Shown here piece after piece: positions 11,548-23,510 of a stretch of 64,000 nt of DNA. The position numbers and the translations under genes were made by a program. Location of the stretch: contig CP136069.1 of the NCBI GenBank assembly GCA_032622095.1, positions 165,096,394 to 165,160,393 of the forward strand, given 5' to 3'. Origin of the DNA: Siphonodentalium dalli. Its lineage: Eukaryota > Mollusca > Scaphopoda > Gadilida > Siphonodentaliidae. Under the pieces are notes generated by a model. It was not told where the DNA came from. It worked only from the letters and a program-made list of their open reading frames with translations, and did not search any database. Position 1 is the first letter of the stretch; every line of letters starts with the position of its first letter.

Positions 11548-11647
11548 NNNNNNNNNNNNNNNNNNNNNNNNNNNNNNNNNNNNNNNNNNNNNNNNNNNNN
11601 NNNNNNNNNNNNNNNNNNNNNNNNNNNNNNNNNNNNNNNNNNNNNNN
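11548..11647. other. assembly gap, 100 N
   Basis: Exactly 100 undetermined bases, the usual placeholder for a gap of unknown length. The sequences on its two sides are copies of each other. Confidence 0.99.
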
Positions 11648-11819
11648 AGCATTTTGCTCGTTGTAACTCTGACATGTTGAATTATTATGACGACGTCCAA
11701 TAGCACCAACAATCATTTCTAGTGTGTGATAAAATATTGAACAGGGCAAAAAACCATGATAACCTGGCTAGTTCGGAACACTTAAATACAAGCACGCAGG
11801 ATGTGGCACAGGTGGATTT

Positions 11820-11842
11820 GGGGGGGGGGGGGGGGGGGGGGG
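11820..11842. repeat. poly-G tract, ~23 bases
   Basis: Counterpart at 4031-4044 is shorter (about 14 G). Confidence 0.9.
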
Positions 11843-12060
11843 TGTGACTTATCACTCTCCCAACTTGTCAAAATTGTCAACAGTTGGAAATTTCATGTCT
11901 ATAACACATCAGCTGGAAATTTCAGATAAACAATAATTAGAATTTGTAATTATTTGTTACGATAGCTTTGTTTTCCACTATTTAGAGAGAAATTTCTTGT
12001 TTTTACATCAAAAGTTAAATATTTTCCGGATTTTTGACAATTGGAAAAATTATAATCCAT

Positions 12061-12096
<36 letters not shown>
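12061..12096. repeat. poly-G tract, 36 bases
   Basis: An uninterrupted run of 36 G. Copy A has only seven G plus AG at the same place (4249-4256). Confidence 0.95.
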
Positions 12097-12098
<2 letters not shown>

Positions 12099-12779
12099 AT
12101 GGAAATCCAAGTTGGAAACTCCTCTCCCAGCCCCCCCCCCCCCAGAAAACCTTCAAATGCACTTTTGAGGTACTGTGGGAATCCTGTACTAGGTTTGACC
12201 ATTGTTACTGATGGAAACTCATCTATTAATATAATAATTACTGTTTCATGATGGAAGCCATGGACCCATAATAAGCAAAAAGACATGATCATCCAATCAC
12301 TAATGGTTGGATGATAATAGACAAGAACATACAGCTGCTAATTAGTAACACCCATAAACACCCACAGACACCTGGGAAAAGTTCGCCTCCACCATACCCA
12401 TAGACATACCCATATGTGGAAGCAAACTCCCTATGTACATGTAGTAACACAGGTCATTACAGGTATTATTTTTATGAATGATATTAGATTTCTGATTGAC
12501 ATTAAAAATAACCCATGTCTCCCCTCACAACAGGTTGCTTAGCAACAGAAGACTGCTAAGAGTTAACATTGACTTGAGTAGGCAGGTACCCACCCACCTG
12601 TGGCTCATGATAGAAACCAAACTTGGTGTTTGGATAGAAACATGATCAGGTGGCAGTTAGGAATGCATGGGGAGACAGCATTACCCTCCCACAATCAATA
12701 AACGGAAACAAGAGCTGATCAGAAACATACAAATGTTCAAGGACATTTTATAATGAGAACAATTGCTGAAGAATCAAGA

Positions 12780-13400
12780 AGAAATGTAATACAAAGGTTG
12801 CACGATGGCTCTGGTCAAGTTTTTTTTGCCCATAAGAGTGAATCTGTTCAACCGAGATTCTATAAAAGATTGACTAACTAAAGAACCATAACTCAGAACT
12901 AAGGGCCATAAACTGAGGTAAACAAAAATTGGACAAACCTGGTTTTTGAAAACAATCAAGATATTCTTGTGAAAGCTCCATATACCTAATATGAATGGAA
13001 TCGGTTGACATTTGTTCAAGTTTTCGCACTAACGGTCATAAAATTGCTAAAAATAGTCATACTAAGGGCCGTAACTCAGGTAAAAAGGATCAGACAAATC
13101 AGGTTTTCGAATAAGTTTGAGACATTGTTGTAAAAGATCCAGATACCAAATATGAATGAAATTGGTTGATGTTTCGTCAAGTTCACACTGACAGGCGTAA
13201 AATTTCCTAAAGTTACCAAAAATAGACAAACTAAGGGCCTTAACTCAGCTAAAAATAATCGGGCAAACCTGGATTTTGAACTCGATTGAGATATTGTTAT
13301 GAGAGATACATATACCAAATATGAATGAAATTGGTTTATGTTTGTTCAAGTTATCACACTAACAGACATCAAATTTCTAAAAATAGAAACAAGTGGCAGG
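12780..13400 (+). repeat. core-repeat array (copy B)
   Basis: Counterpart of 4915-5545. Confidence 0.75.
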
Positions 13401-13466
13401 GCAGACTGGATTTCACTAAAAAATATCAGAAGGAAATAAGTACAATGTAATTAACTCTAATCCACA

Positions 13467-13730
13467 TTAACCCTTTCATGATGGGAGCCACGCTGGTGCA
13501 GCATTAAATACCCTGTGTCAGTGCATTCTCTTATATATGAGAGTATCCCATATGGGAGCCTCGCATATATAAGAGAATGCATTGACTTACATGGTCAATG
13601 TACATATTGTTAGATCATTGTATTCTCTTATATATGCAAGACTCTCTATGGGAGACTCGCATATATAAAAGAATGCATTGGCAGAGGGTTTTCATGAAAT
13701 TTCAGAAAGCTCCAGTCATGGAAGGGTTAA
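13467..13730. mobile_element. family A TTAA MITE (copy B of 5605-5868)
   Basis: Counterpart of 5605-5868 with a few substitutions. Confidence 0.9.
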
Positions 13731-14408
13731 AGTCAACTGCATTGGGAGAATTTCTAGTAGGAGACTGACATCAGAGTAGTTCATATCTCGGGTGTGTGCT
13801 CTTACATGTAATTGGGTTTAATCCAGGGCCCTAGATTCGATGTCGAGTAACCACTGGTCTCGACACTGAATTGGACCCATGATACAATTATTTTCGAATA
13901 TCTGATATGTCCTTGTCATTGATGCATTGTTATGGATTTTGTCCTGAGTGATGACGAAATATGAATAATGCATGCGTGATACTTGTCCAACACTCATGGT
14001 GTGTCCAATTTATGGGGAGGGGTGAAATGGAAAGCTTGAAGTACCAGCAAATATAATATATTTACATACTAGGTGTGATTATCACTAAATCCAGCATTCT
14101 GATTGGTCGGCGCCCATTTGGCTAGTTGCAGTTATTTCTCGGTGAACGCGCAACAGCTCATAACACCAGGCTCATAATTACATCGACGCGTCATAGGTTT
14201 GGGAAAGACGAACGCATAATGTTTTGGGCGCATTTGGACTCGCGCAGGATTGACTTAAAAAATCATCGGGTTTCAATATAAAGAGAAATTGTTCCTGTTA
14301 ACTTTTGCCAAGGGTGCTATGGTATATTTTGGGCTGGTTTTGTCACGATACACTTTTCGATTTAAATACATTTACAAAAGTGGCTTTTTCGCTAAATGTA
14401 TATAAATA

Positions 14409-14567
14409 TAAGGATTAACTGTCATGTGGACTGTTTTTATGGAGATGTAACTGTGAGGTAAATGGTCATAACTTGTATGTAAAACCCGTCGGGTTTTACA
14501 CAAGTTATGACCACTTACCTCACGGTTACATCTCCATAAAAACAGTCCACATGACAGTTAATCCTTA
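14409..14567. repeat. long perfect-arm fold-back, copy B
   Basis: Counterpart of 6547-6705 with single-base differences (loop CGTCGG). Confidence 0.9.
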
Positions 14568-15619
14568 TTTAACAACATAACCAGCCTAGAGAATTGTATA
14601 TGGTTCAAGGGGTGGGGATACAGTTGGACATATAGAGAATTTGGACACCACCCCCTCCACCAAGATATCCCAGCCATAGCTATGTGTATAGTGTACATAT
14701 TTCAGCCTGCAGCTAATGGCAAAATCAATCATTCCTGTCAGTACCCCGTTTATAGAAAAACCTTCATTAATAGACTCTGTCAAGTTGAGGCGATTAAAAG
14801 AGTGATTACATATTGTCTATCCATATGATGGAACAATGTTAAAGTTAATGGCTATTACCAAACTATTTCAGACTGAACTTGATCGTCCTGTTATCATATT
14901 TCCAATACTGTTGAATGATCGGTAATGTTGACAGTAACTTGACACAACCATTATGTAATTGGTAGTTTGGTACTTAGGTGATGTTTCGGACATGGGAACA
15001 TCAACCAATATTAATAATTGTCAATTAACCATTTCTATACTAAACATTCACTGATGAGTAGTTATCCAGCCGGGCCGCACACCTGGACGCCAAACTTCCC
15101 TCGTCAAACCATAAGTTGAGTTTTGATAAAAAGCTCAACTAAATATTGTCAGAATCCACCAATAAACAGCTATGTTAAATATGTTTTGGCCGAATGCCCA
15201 CAGCCCGCCAATCATCCCTTGCCAAAACATAAGTAAAGTTTTGATGATAAAAAAACACCATTAAAAATATGTTATTTAACAAATTCCTGGTATATTTAAT
15301 TTCTAACTTTCTGATTTTAAATGCAAAATTCCTAATTTCGAAATACAAATTGCCTTGATATGGGAATGCAGCATCAGTGTGGTGCAGATCAAAATCAGAC
15401 AGACAAATTACTTACATCTCAACTCGTTCAACAAGGATGCCCCAAGGGTCAGTGCAGTCATAGAGTGATGACTGACAGGAAGAAAAGGAAAGGAAAGAAG
15501 CAAGATGAAAGGGAAGAAGATATACAGCAAAAAACACAATACCTGTAACAAATATCAAGATTAAACATCCTCAAAATTATATCAAAAGCATTATATTTTT
15601 GTGTTGAACGCACATAAGA

Positions 15620-15887
15620 TTAACACTTTCATGACGGGAGCTGCGCTGGTGCAGCATTAAAGATCCTGTGCTAGTGCAGTCTCTTTAATATATATGTGAG
15701 TCTCCCATATCCCATAGGGAGTCTTGTATATATAAGAGAATGCACTGGCTTATAAGGTCAATATTGTTGGGCCAATGTATTCTCTTATATATGTGAGGTT
15801 CCCTATGGGAGACTCACATATATAAGAGAATGCATTGGCACAGGGTTTCTGCAAAATTTCAGGAAGATCCAGTCATGGAGGGGTTAA
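15620..15887. mobile_element. family A TTAA MITE (copy B of 7757-8024)
   Basis: Counterpart of 7757-8024. Confidence 0.9.
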
Positions 15888-16692
15888 ATATCCTGAAAAT
15901 TACAGCAAAAGACATAAATTTTTGTGTTGAACACACATTTGTGTTGTTGAGGTGTTGTGTATGTACTATAATCTATAGTGTTTGTTTATCGGTAAGTTAC
16001 TAACTCTGTCACAATTTTGGCGTGTTTAAAAATATATCACCCTCATGTCCGATTGCGGCCAAATTTACCACGTCCTGCGGCACATCTTAGAATAAGACAT
16101 GCAAAATTTCAGGCCAATCGGTACAAGATGACCTGAGATATAGCACGCTTTCTAAGGGTCATAAAAGCGAAATGGTTTTCAATGGACCATCGGATTGTTA
16201 CCTTTAATATAAACAGAAACGGTTATGAACCATTGATTTGCACTTGACTGATAGGACTGTGCCCTGTTTGACCACTTATAATTCCGGAAATGATATCATG
16301 ATTTTTGTTGGCAAAATACAAACAAAAATTGAGTTGCCTACCTTAACCTGAAAATCTAAGTAGGTTTATTATGGTTTAGTAATTAAATGCATTTGGTTTT
16401 GGCACTAACTGTAGTAAATGGTCTTGCATATTCTATCTACATACAGAGGATAATGATTTAATGTCTATGCTAATTAAGCTGTGCAGAACCTAATGTTGCA
16501 GACAACATGGACAATATATGTTTGCAGTGAAGTACACAGGGGACATGTTCAGGACCATTAAGTCAGAGATGACTATCAGGAGTAGTCCCTTGGCAGCGCT
16601 TTGTGATTCATTTTTGGGGACATCTAATCACTCTGTGCTCTCAAAACAATTATATCAGAGGGTTTAGTTTATGAAGAAGCCCTATGTCAAAA

Positions 16693-16800
16693 CAGTAATG
16701 CTCTAAATAATCAACTCCTTAACCACAGGAGAATTATGGGTAACTTATCAGGATTTAGTCGGAAATATGGCTTGTTGCCATTCATCGGAAAGCTCTGACT
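16693..16800. mobile_element. palindromic TA-MITE, left arm only (copy B)
   Basis: Counterpart of 8823-8930, same truncation at the apex. Confidence 0.8.
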
Positions 16801-17069
16801 CTGAGGGGGGGGGGTTTACTTCTGGCCATTTTTGAGATGCACCCACTGCTCGACGGCATCGGCCTCGACCTTGCTAAAATGGAAAATGGCCTCGACTTCT
16901 GTTTCAGCAAGTTTTTTCCGACCCACTTTTTCGTCCAGTGCTTGTCCTGATTCGATTCGCATTCTACTTATTAATTTTAATATATACAATCTATACTGAC
17001 TGTCTAAATGCAATTTTGATATTAAAATTACATTATATCTAAGTTTAAAGGCCAAAAATAGATGAATAA

Positions 17070-17402
17070 AAGGTCAGCCGACCACAGTGTCCCCCGACAA
17101 CGTGGCTAGTCGATGCCGCTTTGTCAAAGAAATTAAAAAAAATGTTGAAATATGTTCTAAGTCGAAAGGGTTAAAAACTTTGTCAAAAATTATTTTTTCG
17201 TCATCTATATACATGTTGCACATCTTCAATATATGGGCAATAATATTCTGAAGTTCAAATATCTGGGATGAAATCTGTAGGAGGAGATGATTACACCATG
17301 AAGGTACTCAAAACTGTGATGGAAGGACGGACGAACGGACGGACGAACGGAGCCCGTTTCTATAGTCCCCCTTTTCTTTCTGAACGTCGGGGACAAAAAT
17401 AT
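17070..17402 (+). repeat. HINE-like element (copy B), one core unit fewer
   Basis: Counterpart of 9198-9720, but with one core unit instead of two: a unit-number difference between the two copies of the duplication. Confidence 0.78.
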
Positions 17403-17921
17403 GGAGGAAATTTATTTTTGAGCTGTGGAAAAATTTGCTTTGTGGGCACTCTTGACAACCAACCGACTCCCTCATCCATGAAAAAAATTGTTTGACACCT
17501 TCCTGGTATCTGAAGTATTTTCCCCCCCCCAAGTCAATTCATGACAAATTTCAGGGCCCAGCAGATCGGCACTTTTCCTCTGATGTGAAATCCGATATCG
17601 AATCGGAAGGCCGATATCGATATAAAATCAAATCGAATTGGCTAGCCGCTGGTGGATAGTGTAATGGTTACGGAGATTGTTCTAATTAAGCCAGGAACTT
17701 AGTTAGTCAAGGCAAGATAAAAGGTAACCAGTCAATACCTCTAGCAGTAGGTACATGCCATTTCATCATTAAGTCAATTGATTTAATAGGTGTGGTGTAT
17801 ATCCTAGGTAATTGTATGCAGATGATTAATTGGAGAGAGCCACAATATGGATCAGTGTATGCTTTGGTGTCAGTAAAGCTTACACCTGTCAATGTTCGAT
17901 GCACCATTGGTGTTAATCACT

Positions 17922-18050
17922 TTAACCCTTTCATGACGGGAGCTGCGCTGGTGCATCATTAAAGATCCAGTGCCAGTACATTCTCTTACATATACGAGTC
18001 TCCCATAGGGAGACTCACATATATAAGAGAATGCACTGTCCTACAAGGTC

Positions 18051-18107
<57 letters not shown>

Positions 18108-18226
18108 CTAGGCCAATGTATTCTCTTATATATGTGAAGCTCCCTATGGGAGACACCTATATATAAGAGAATATATTGGCACAGGATTTTCGCTAAAAAT
18201 TTCATGAAGCTCCAGTCATGCGTTAA
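17922..18226. mobile_element. family A TTAA MITE (copy B of 10255-10551)
   Basis: Counterpart of 10255-10551 with a longer TA tract (18055-18105). Confidence 0.9.
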
Positions 18227-18563
18227 AAAGACCACAGAATTCTTCCAGATTTATATCTCTAGATTTCCTAATTAAGATTAAATTTCTCTTCTCTATTAAT
18301 GGGATTCCCACATAACCATTGGTCATGTCAGCTACAATGCACAATTTCATTGGTTAAAGGATGTAACAGCTCAATGCAAGGCAGAATCCAGTCTCTTTAA
18401 AAAGCTGACAACAATTACAAACACAAATGATTGTTGGTTATATTTAAATCGCAAAATCAGCAGACAATCACATGTTGACAATTTCATAGCAAATCATGAC
18501 AAATTTGATAGGGTCTGAATGGGAATTCTAGAGACGTAAAACAGAAAGATTGATGGCGGGTTT

Positions 18564-18652
18564 TTAACCCTTTTATGATTGGAGCTTCCTGGAATTTTGC
18601 AAAAACCCTGTGCCAATGCATTCTTTTATATATGCGAGTCTCCCATAGGGAT
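18564..18652. mobile_element. family A TTAA MITE fragment (copy B)
   Basis: Counterpart of 10889-10976. Confidence 0.8.
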
Positions 18653-19021
18653 GGTGTTGACCTATGATGATGTCAAAGTATGTCAATGTTCCAAGTTAAA
18701 TTAAGAAATATCACCCAAAAGACCCTGTGTATTGAAAGTGAAATTCTCAATAAATTTTCCTTTTGTTTACATTTACCCCAGCAAAATCACCTATAATTCT
18801 ACTTCTGATTTGGTGAAGCCAAATGACTTTTTCATTGGAATATAAAATCAATTGACTTAATGAACGTTTGGTGATGCCCAGTGAGGGCAAGGACAAAAAT
18901 GTCTAGTTATTAAATATATCAATAATCAGGTAATTAAAAGGTCTATCCAAAAGTGTTGAAATGCAGGGACATCATTTTATGTAAGTCAACAGAAATCATG
19001 AGCAACCTATTGACCTAATTA

Positions 19022-20145
19022 TTAATAAAAGGCCGCTCGGCCACAGTGTCCCCCGAACCGGTGGCTTCATTTGGAGCGGAGGCTTTGTAGAAGTATACTA
19101 TATGGATAAGACACTTGTGCATTGTCTCATTACTGACATGCATACAAATAACCAAATCTTAAAAAAACTCTTAAAGTCAAAATATAACTTCAAATTGGCA
19201 CAAAATGAAGAAAAGCCCATAACTTTGAGAAAAATCATTCGAATTTGACCTGTATCGTGATATGACTGATCCACATAAAAATGGTATTTGCAATTAAAGG
19301 ATCCAAACTTGAGATATCATCCGGAAACCGAAAAAATGAGAAATTTTCTAAGTAAAACAAGTCGAATAAAAGGTCGGTAGACCTCATGTCCGCCTCTAAG
19401 CATCGGCTTGATACAACCGTTGTTTGCGCATAAAAATTGGCATGGCGGAACACGAAATCGAATTTGATCTGTCTTTTGTGCTAGTGAACCTACATATACC
19501 AAATTTAATTTCATTCAGTACACATTTACTAAAGTTATCATCCGGAAACCTCAAATTGGCAAAAATTCGAAGTAAAAAAGGGACATAACTCTGGTGAAAA
19601 ATTGGCGGGCGGAACCCGAATTCGAACTTGACCTGTGTTTTGCTGGGAGAAAGACACATAACAAATTTGGTTTAAATCTGATTGACACCAACTTTTGGGG
19701 TTTTATATGTCGGGTCGGCGGACAAAAAAGGGGCCATAACTCTCGCAAAAATTATCGGATTAAACCGAAATTCGAACTTGAGCTGTATTTTGATACAAGT
19801 TATCCACAAAAAAACGGGTTTTGCATATAAAAAATCCAAAATCAAGTTATCATCCAGAAACCAAAAAACAGAAGAAAAACTTAATTTTCTATGTCGAAAA
19901 AGGGGCATAACTCTGCCAAAAATGGTCGGGCAGAACCCACGTTCGAACTTGACCTGTGTTTTGCTGGGAGAAAGTAATATACCAAATTGACCTTTATTTT
20001 GGCCTGATAAACACACCTATGAAATCTGCTTTTGATCTAATAACCGAAACTAAAGTTATCATCCGGAAACCATTTCCGGACGCATGGACACACGGACGGA
20101 CACCGGCTATTTTAATAGTCCCAAAAATTTTCGGGGGACAAAAAT
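19022..20145 (+). repeat. HINE-like element with about five 170-bp units
   Basis: Starts AATAAAAGGCCGCTCGGCCA, GTGTCCCCCGAACC. Units repeat GGGGCATAACTCTG, GAACTTGACCTGTGTTTTG and AGTTATCATCCGGAAACC. Ends with GGACACACGGACGGACACCG and TTTTCGGGGGACAAAAA. GTCCCCCGAA and TTCGGGGGAC form subterminal inverted repeats. Confidence 0.82.
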
Positions 20146-20254
20146 GTGTTCAGGGTTCCAGATATCTAGTCACCACAACAACTTACAAAATCTAATTCAG
20201 AATTACTATCAGCTTTGTTCCACCGAAAAAATTCGAAAAACCAAATATGACTTT

Positions 20255-20776
20255 AAAGATACGGGCGGAGTAGGCGGTGGGTATGCTGTCAAAATATTCA
20301 GCTCCGTCAAAAACCGCCACGAACAGAAAGAATAGTAAAACATAGACAGACCATGTTCTTATACCAATCAGTAATATGGCATAAACAGTATGTTATTGTC
20401 AAATGTATTTCCTTTGTTATGTAAACAAAAGCAAAAAACGTTACAGAACCTGGCTTTTGTTTAGATCTGGATATGGTAAACATAAAGAGCGTTATTTGTT
20501 ACTGTTTTCCTGACAAGGATATAATAAAGAGCGTTTATATCATTTGTGTGTGATTAACCAATAGAATTGCGCTGTGTTATGTAAACAGAAGCAAAACTTC
20601 TGTAACACGAGCAGGTTCTTGTTTACGTACACCATGTACGTCTTGACGACAATATACTATTTACGTGCTGATTATGTTTGGCATATGAACAAAACTATAT
20701 ATATTTTAATATTCCTTCTGTTGATCGCGATTTGAACAAATATGAATATTTCTGCTATGAACGCCGCCCGTGCCTA
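20255..20776. repeat. dispersed repeat, ~0.5 kb (copy 1)
   Basis: Shares GGCGGTGGGTAT, GTCAAAAACCGCCAC, TATGTAAACAAAAGCA and CATAAAGAGCGTT (twice) in the same order with 47880-48385. Type unknown; the GTAAAC/GTTTAC motifs recur. Confidence 0.75.
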
Positions 20777-22048
20777 GACTAGACATATACATGTAAATAC
20801 CAAATTAAGTCATTTTGTTGTAAAAATATATTCAGGGTTACATTACAAATAGATTGTTCTGCAACTTGGTGCACCTTTTATTTAGATTAACATATATAAA
20901 GTAACTTGTTTGAACTGAAAAGTGCGACTTTAAAAATGCTAGTCTTTTTTATAAATACCTTAGAACAAGTTTAATGTTCTGAGTAGCGTACGTTTATTCT
21001 CCGAGTGAGATGCGGAGGATTATTTTTACGAGACGCTAACAAATGCAACTTTTTACCCACCCAAATATTTGTAAACTAGGCTATAATATTGGTGTGGCCT
21101 AATGCTGATCCTGAGAGTGAATATCCAGAGATTGTAAATAGATAGAAACACACAAGTGTGTGAACTGGTTAACGTATTGCATGAGTTTATTGTGACGTGA
21201 TGGTTAAACGAGAACCTGTGTACTTCACTGCAAACATATATTGAGTTGTTCTATGTTTATTGCACACTCTGAAGATTGTAGCTTGTAATAAACTGAAAAT
21301 TAGGTTGATATTGTTTTATTCAATTGAAAAAACGTGTGCTTACGTAGACTATACCTCATAATTTAGTGGATATTTTCTGTAAAGGTTGACGTTGCCAATA
21401 ATGTTGTTGACGTAATCTGTTTGTATTGTTCAAGAACAATACACAAAATGTTATTGAACATTTAAAATCTTCCAAATATTCTTAAACCAGGCTATAATAT
21501 TGGTGTGGCCTAATGCTGATCCTGAGAGATTATTTCCAGAGATTGTAAATTATATATCTCAGTGGAAGATATGGAAACATGGTTCCTGTGCCACATAAAA
21601 TCCAAATGATAAAATTTATGGCATCTCACATATACAAAGGCATGGGGAATGTAACCGAATGTTATCATGATTAAATAACCAGAAATGTAATCAGTAAACC
21701 CATTATGTCTTCATTCTGCATTGCAAATGGGTCCTTTTAGTGCAGTAATAACATACTGTTCATCCTGTTCTCTGAAGTAGAATTACAAGGCTCCAATTTA
21801 TTCTCATGAGCAACCGTTTTGAAATGTCATGAATTCTACATATCTGATGGTTCTTATAGAGTGCATTCGGGAACCAGAGAAATAGTCACGGTTGGGGAGA
21901 GAAGTGGGGTGTGGCTCCGAGTTTCCAATTCACCAGGGACCGGCCAAGGGAATTCAAATTGGGAGAAGTCACTTCTCTCTATTAGATTATAAGGGAGAAA
22001 TCAACTGTTAAAGCTTAAGTTCAATTTACTCTGTAAAATCACCTTTCT
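20777..22048. other. non-coding, with one direct-repeat pair
   Basis: Apart from the repeats at 21067-21552 nothing is recognisable. No stomatin exon found here. Confidence 0.5.
21067..21552 (+). repeat. pair of ~75-bp direct repeats 406 bp apart
   Basis: GGCTATAATATTGGTGTGGC and CTAATGCTGATCCTGAGAG occur at about 21079 and 21485, with matching CCAGAGATTGTAAAT after each. Between them is an AATAAA. Could be short terminal repeats of an element, but no coding or primer site is visible. Confidence 0.7.
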
Positions 22049-22056
22049 GTGAGATC

Positions 22057-22527
22057 CAAGCCTTGAAATAGGGTGTCTGTCTTTCTGCACTTGTATTAGC
22101 TTTTCGTCTGGCTCGGTTTAAGGGCAAATTGAAGCGATATTCACATAGTTCGACAACAGGCCGTCATACATGTATCTAATTAATAAACTGTAATATCATC
22201 ACTATGACACTCAATTATTTAAGCTATTGTGACAGTAAATGTGACTGGGACCTACTTTTATATATTTAGCGCAAAAGCCTTGAAATAGTGTGTCTGTCAT
22301 TTGCAGAATGAGGTCCACAGAGGGTAAATTTAGTGATGCTACCCCACATAGCAGGCTAGCATCACCAAATTCACCCTCTGGGAACCTCATTCTGCTGAGG
22401 TGTAAGCAGAATGAGGTCCCCAGAGGGTGAATTTGGTAATGCTAGCCCGCTATGCGGGGTATCATAACTAAATTCACCCTCTGGGGACCTCATTCTGCAA
22501 ATGACAGACACACTATTTCAAGGCTTG
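22057..22527. mobile_element. hAT-type double-palindrome MITE, recombinant copy
   Basis: Ends CAAGCCTTGAAATAG and CTATTTCAAGGCTTG, with a perfect 8-bp duplication GTGAGATC at 22049-22056 and 22528-22535. After 24 bp of the left end, about 195 bp of foreign sequence follows, and then the left end starts again at about 22274. The foreign segment recurs at 29890-30148. Normal members are 240-255 bp. Confidence 0.85.
22080..22273. repeat. segment shared with 29890-30148
   Basis: CTGCACTTGTATTAGC to TATATATTTAGCGCAAA, nearly identical to 29890-30148 except that the latter has about 65 extra bases near 30059-30125. It joins part of a family D MITE, an unidentified segment and the left edge of a hAT-type MITE. 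Confidence 0.85.
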
Positions 22528-22879
22528 GTGAGATCCAATAAGCATTATGCAATTCAAGAGCCCATATATTTAAACATGATATTGAGTAAGTACACCATTA
22601 TAATCTGTAAATACACTTCAAATATTCTGTTTGAAATATGCAAACTGGTATAATACGGGAGAGAAGTCACTTCTCCCTCTAGACTGGTCCATGCAATGCA
22701 CTTCACCCCTTTCCATAAGTGCGGACTGAATTTCCAAATTTGGGAAAACCCATCAACAAATAAGGTTGAGATATCTGCTTGGACCTGCTTGGACATGGAA
22801 AAAACCCAACATATTCATAAAAACAAAGATAAATAACTCGGTGGTGGAGATACGGACAAAACAAATAAACAAAGATGAA

Positions 22880-23220
22880 TAACTGTAGAATGGAAAACCG
22901 TTAAAAAAAAATGATTGAACACTCAATTGATTGCCCTCATAGTAGTGAACATCCATACCAAATTTCAATGAGATTTGTCAACCGGTGGTGAAGATATCTG
23001 TTCAGACAGACCAAAAAAAAAACATGATGAATAACTCAAGAACGGAAAATCTGGAGAAAAAAATGATTGACACTCAATTGATTGTCCTTATGGTAGTGAA
23101 CATCAACACCAAATTTCATTCAGATCTGACACCCGCTGTTTGAGATATCTGCCTGAATGGACGGACGAAAAACCTTTGACAGTGGGTACTACATTTAGTT
23201 GAGTTGTAATTTAATGATTG
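22880..23220 (+). repeat. HINE-like core units
   Basis: Two units of about 145 bp sharing GACACTCAATTGATTG and GTGAACATC-ACACCAAATTTC, with short GGACGGACG at the end. Related to 2240-2982. Confidence 0.65.
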
Positions 23221-23470
23221 AATTCAAGGTCAAAATGTATGTCATTCAGGCGAGAGGTAGTGATAACGTTAATAGTTAAGAGACTGGGACGATCATTGGG
23301 AAAATATCTATTCAGGTTAATATGTCAATATCCTAGTGTATAGTGCTTGATAACTGAATTTGATCTGGTAAAGTTTAAACAAACTATTTGTACTTCAAAT
23401 ATTTGGATATCAACTCTTCTCGTGCCGATCAGCAAAAGCCCTAAACTGGTGTAATAAGAATTCAGGGCAT

Positions 23471-23510
23471 TCAACCCTTTCATGACCGGAGCTGTGCTGG
23501 TGCAGCATTA
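23471..23510. mobile_element. family A MITE, left part split by a 2.1 kb insertion
   Basis: AACCCTTTCATGACCGGAGC through GTGCAGCATTA, the left end of family A. The rest resumes at 25646, after the 160-bp-array element at 23511-25645. Confidence 0.8.

Larger units (their letters stand above)
11648..19260 (+). repeat. duplication copy B (~7.6 kb, starts at gap)
   Basis: Partner of 3860-11547. After 19260 the sequence continues into the rest of a HINE-like element that copy A loses at the gap. Copy B carries a 35-bp segment near 19168-19204 that copy A lacks. Confidence 0.97.

Noticed and set aside
3860-19260. Biological tandem duplication of a gene-bearing segment
   Set aside because: No gene lies inside, and both breakpoints coincide with the gap; an assembly cause is simpler.
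21067-21552. LTR retrotransposon with short LTRs
   Set aside because: The direct repeats are only ~75 bp and 406 bp apart, with no coding, primer-binding site or TG/CA ends.
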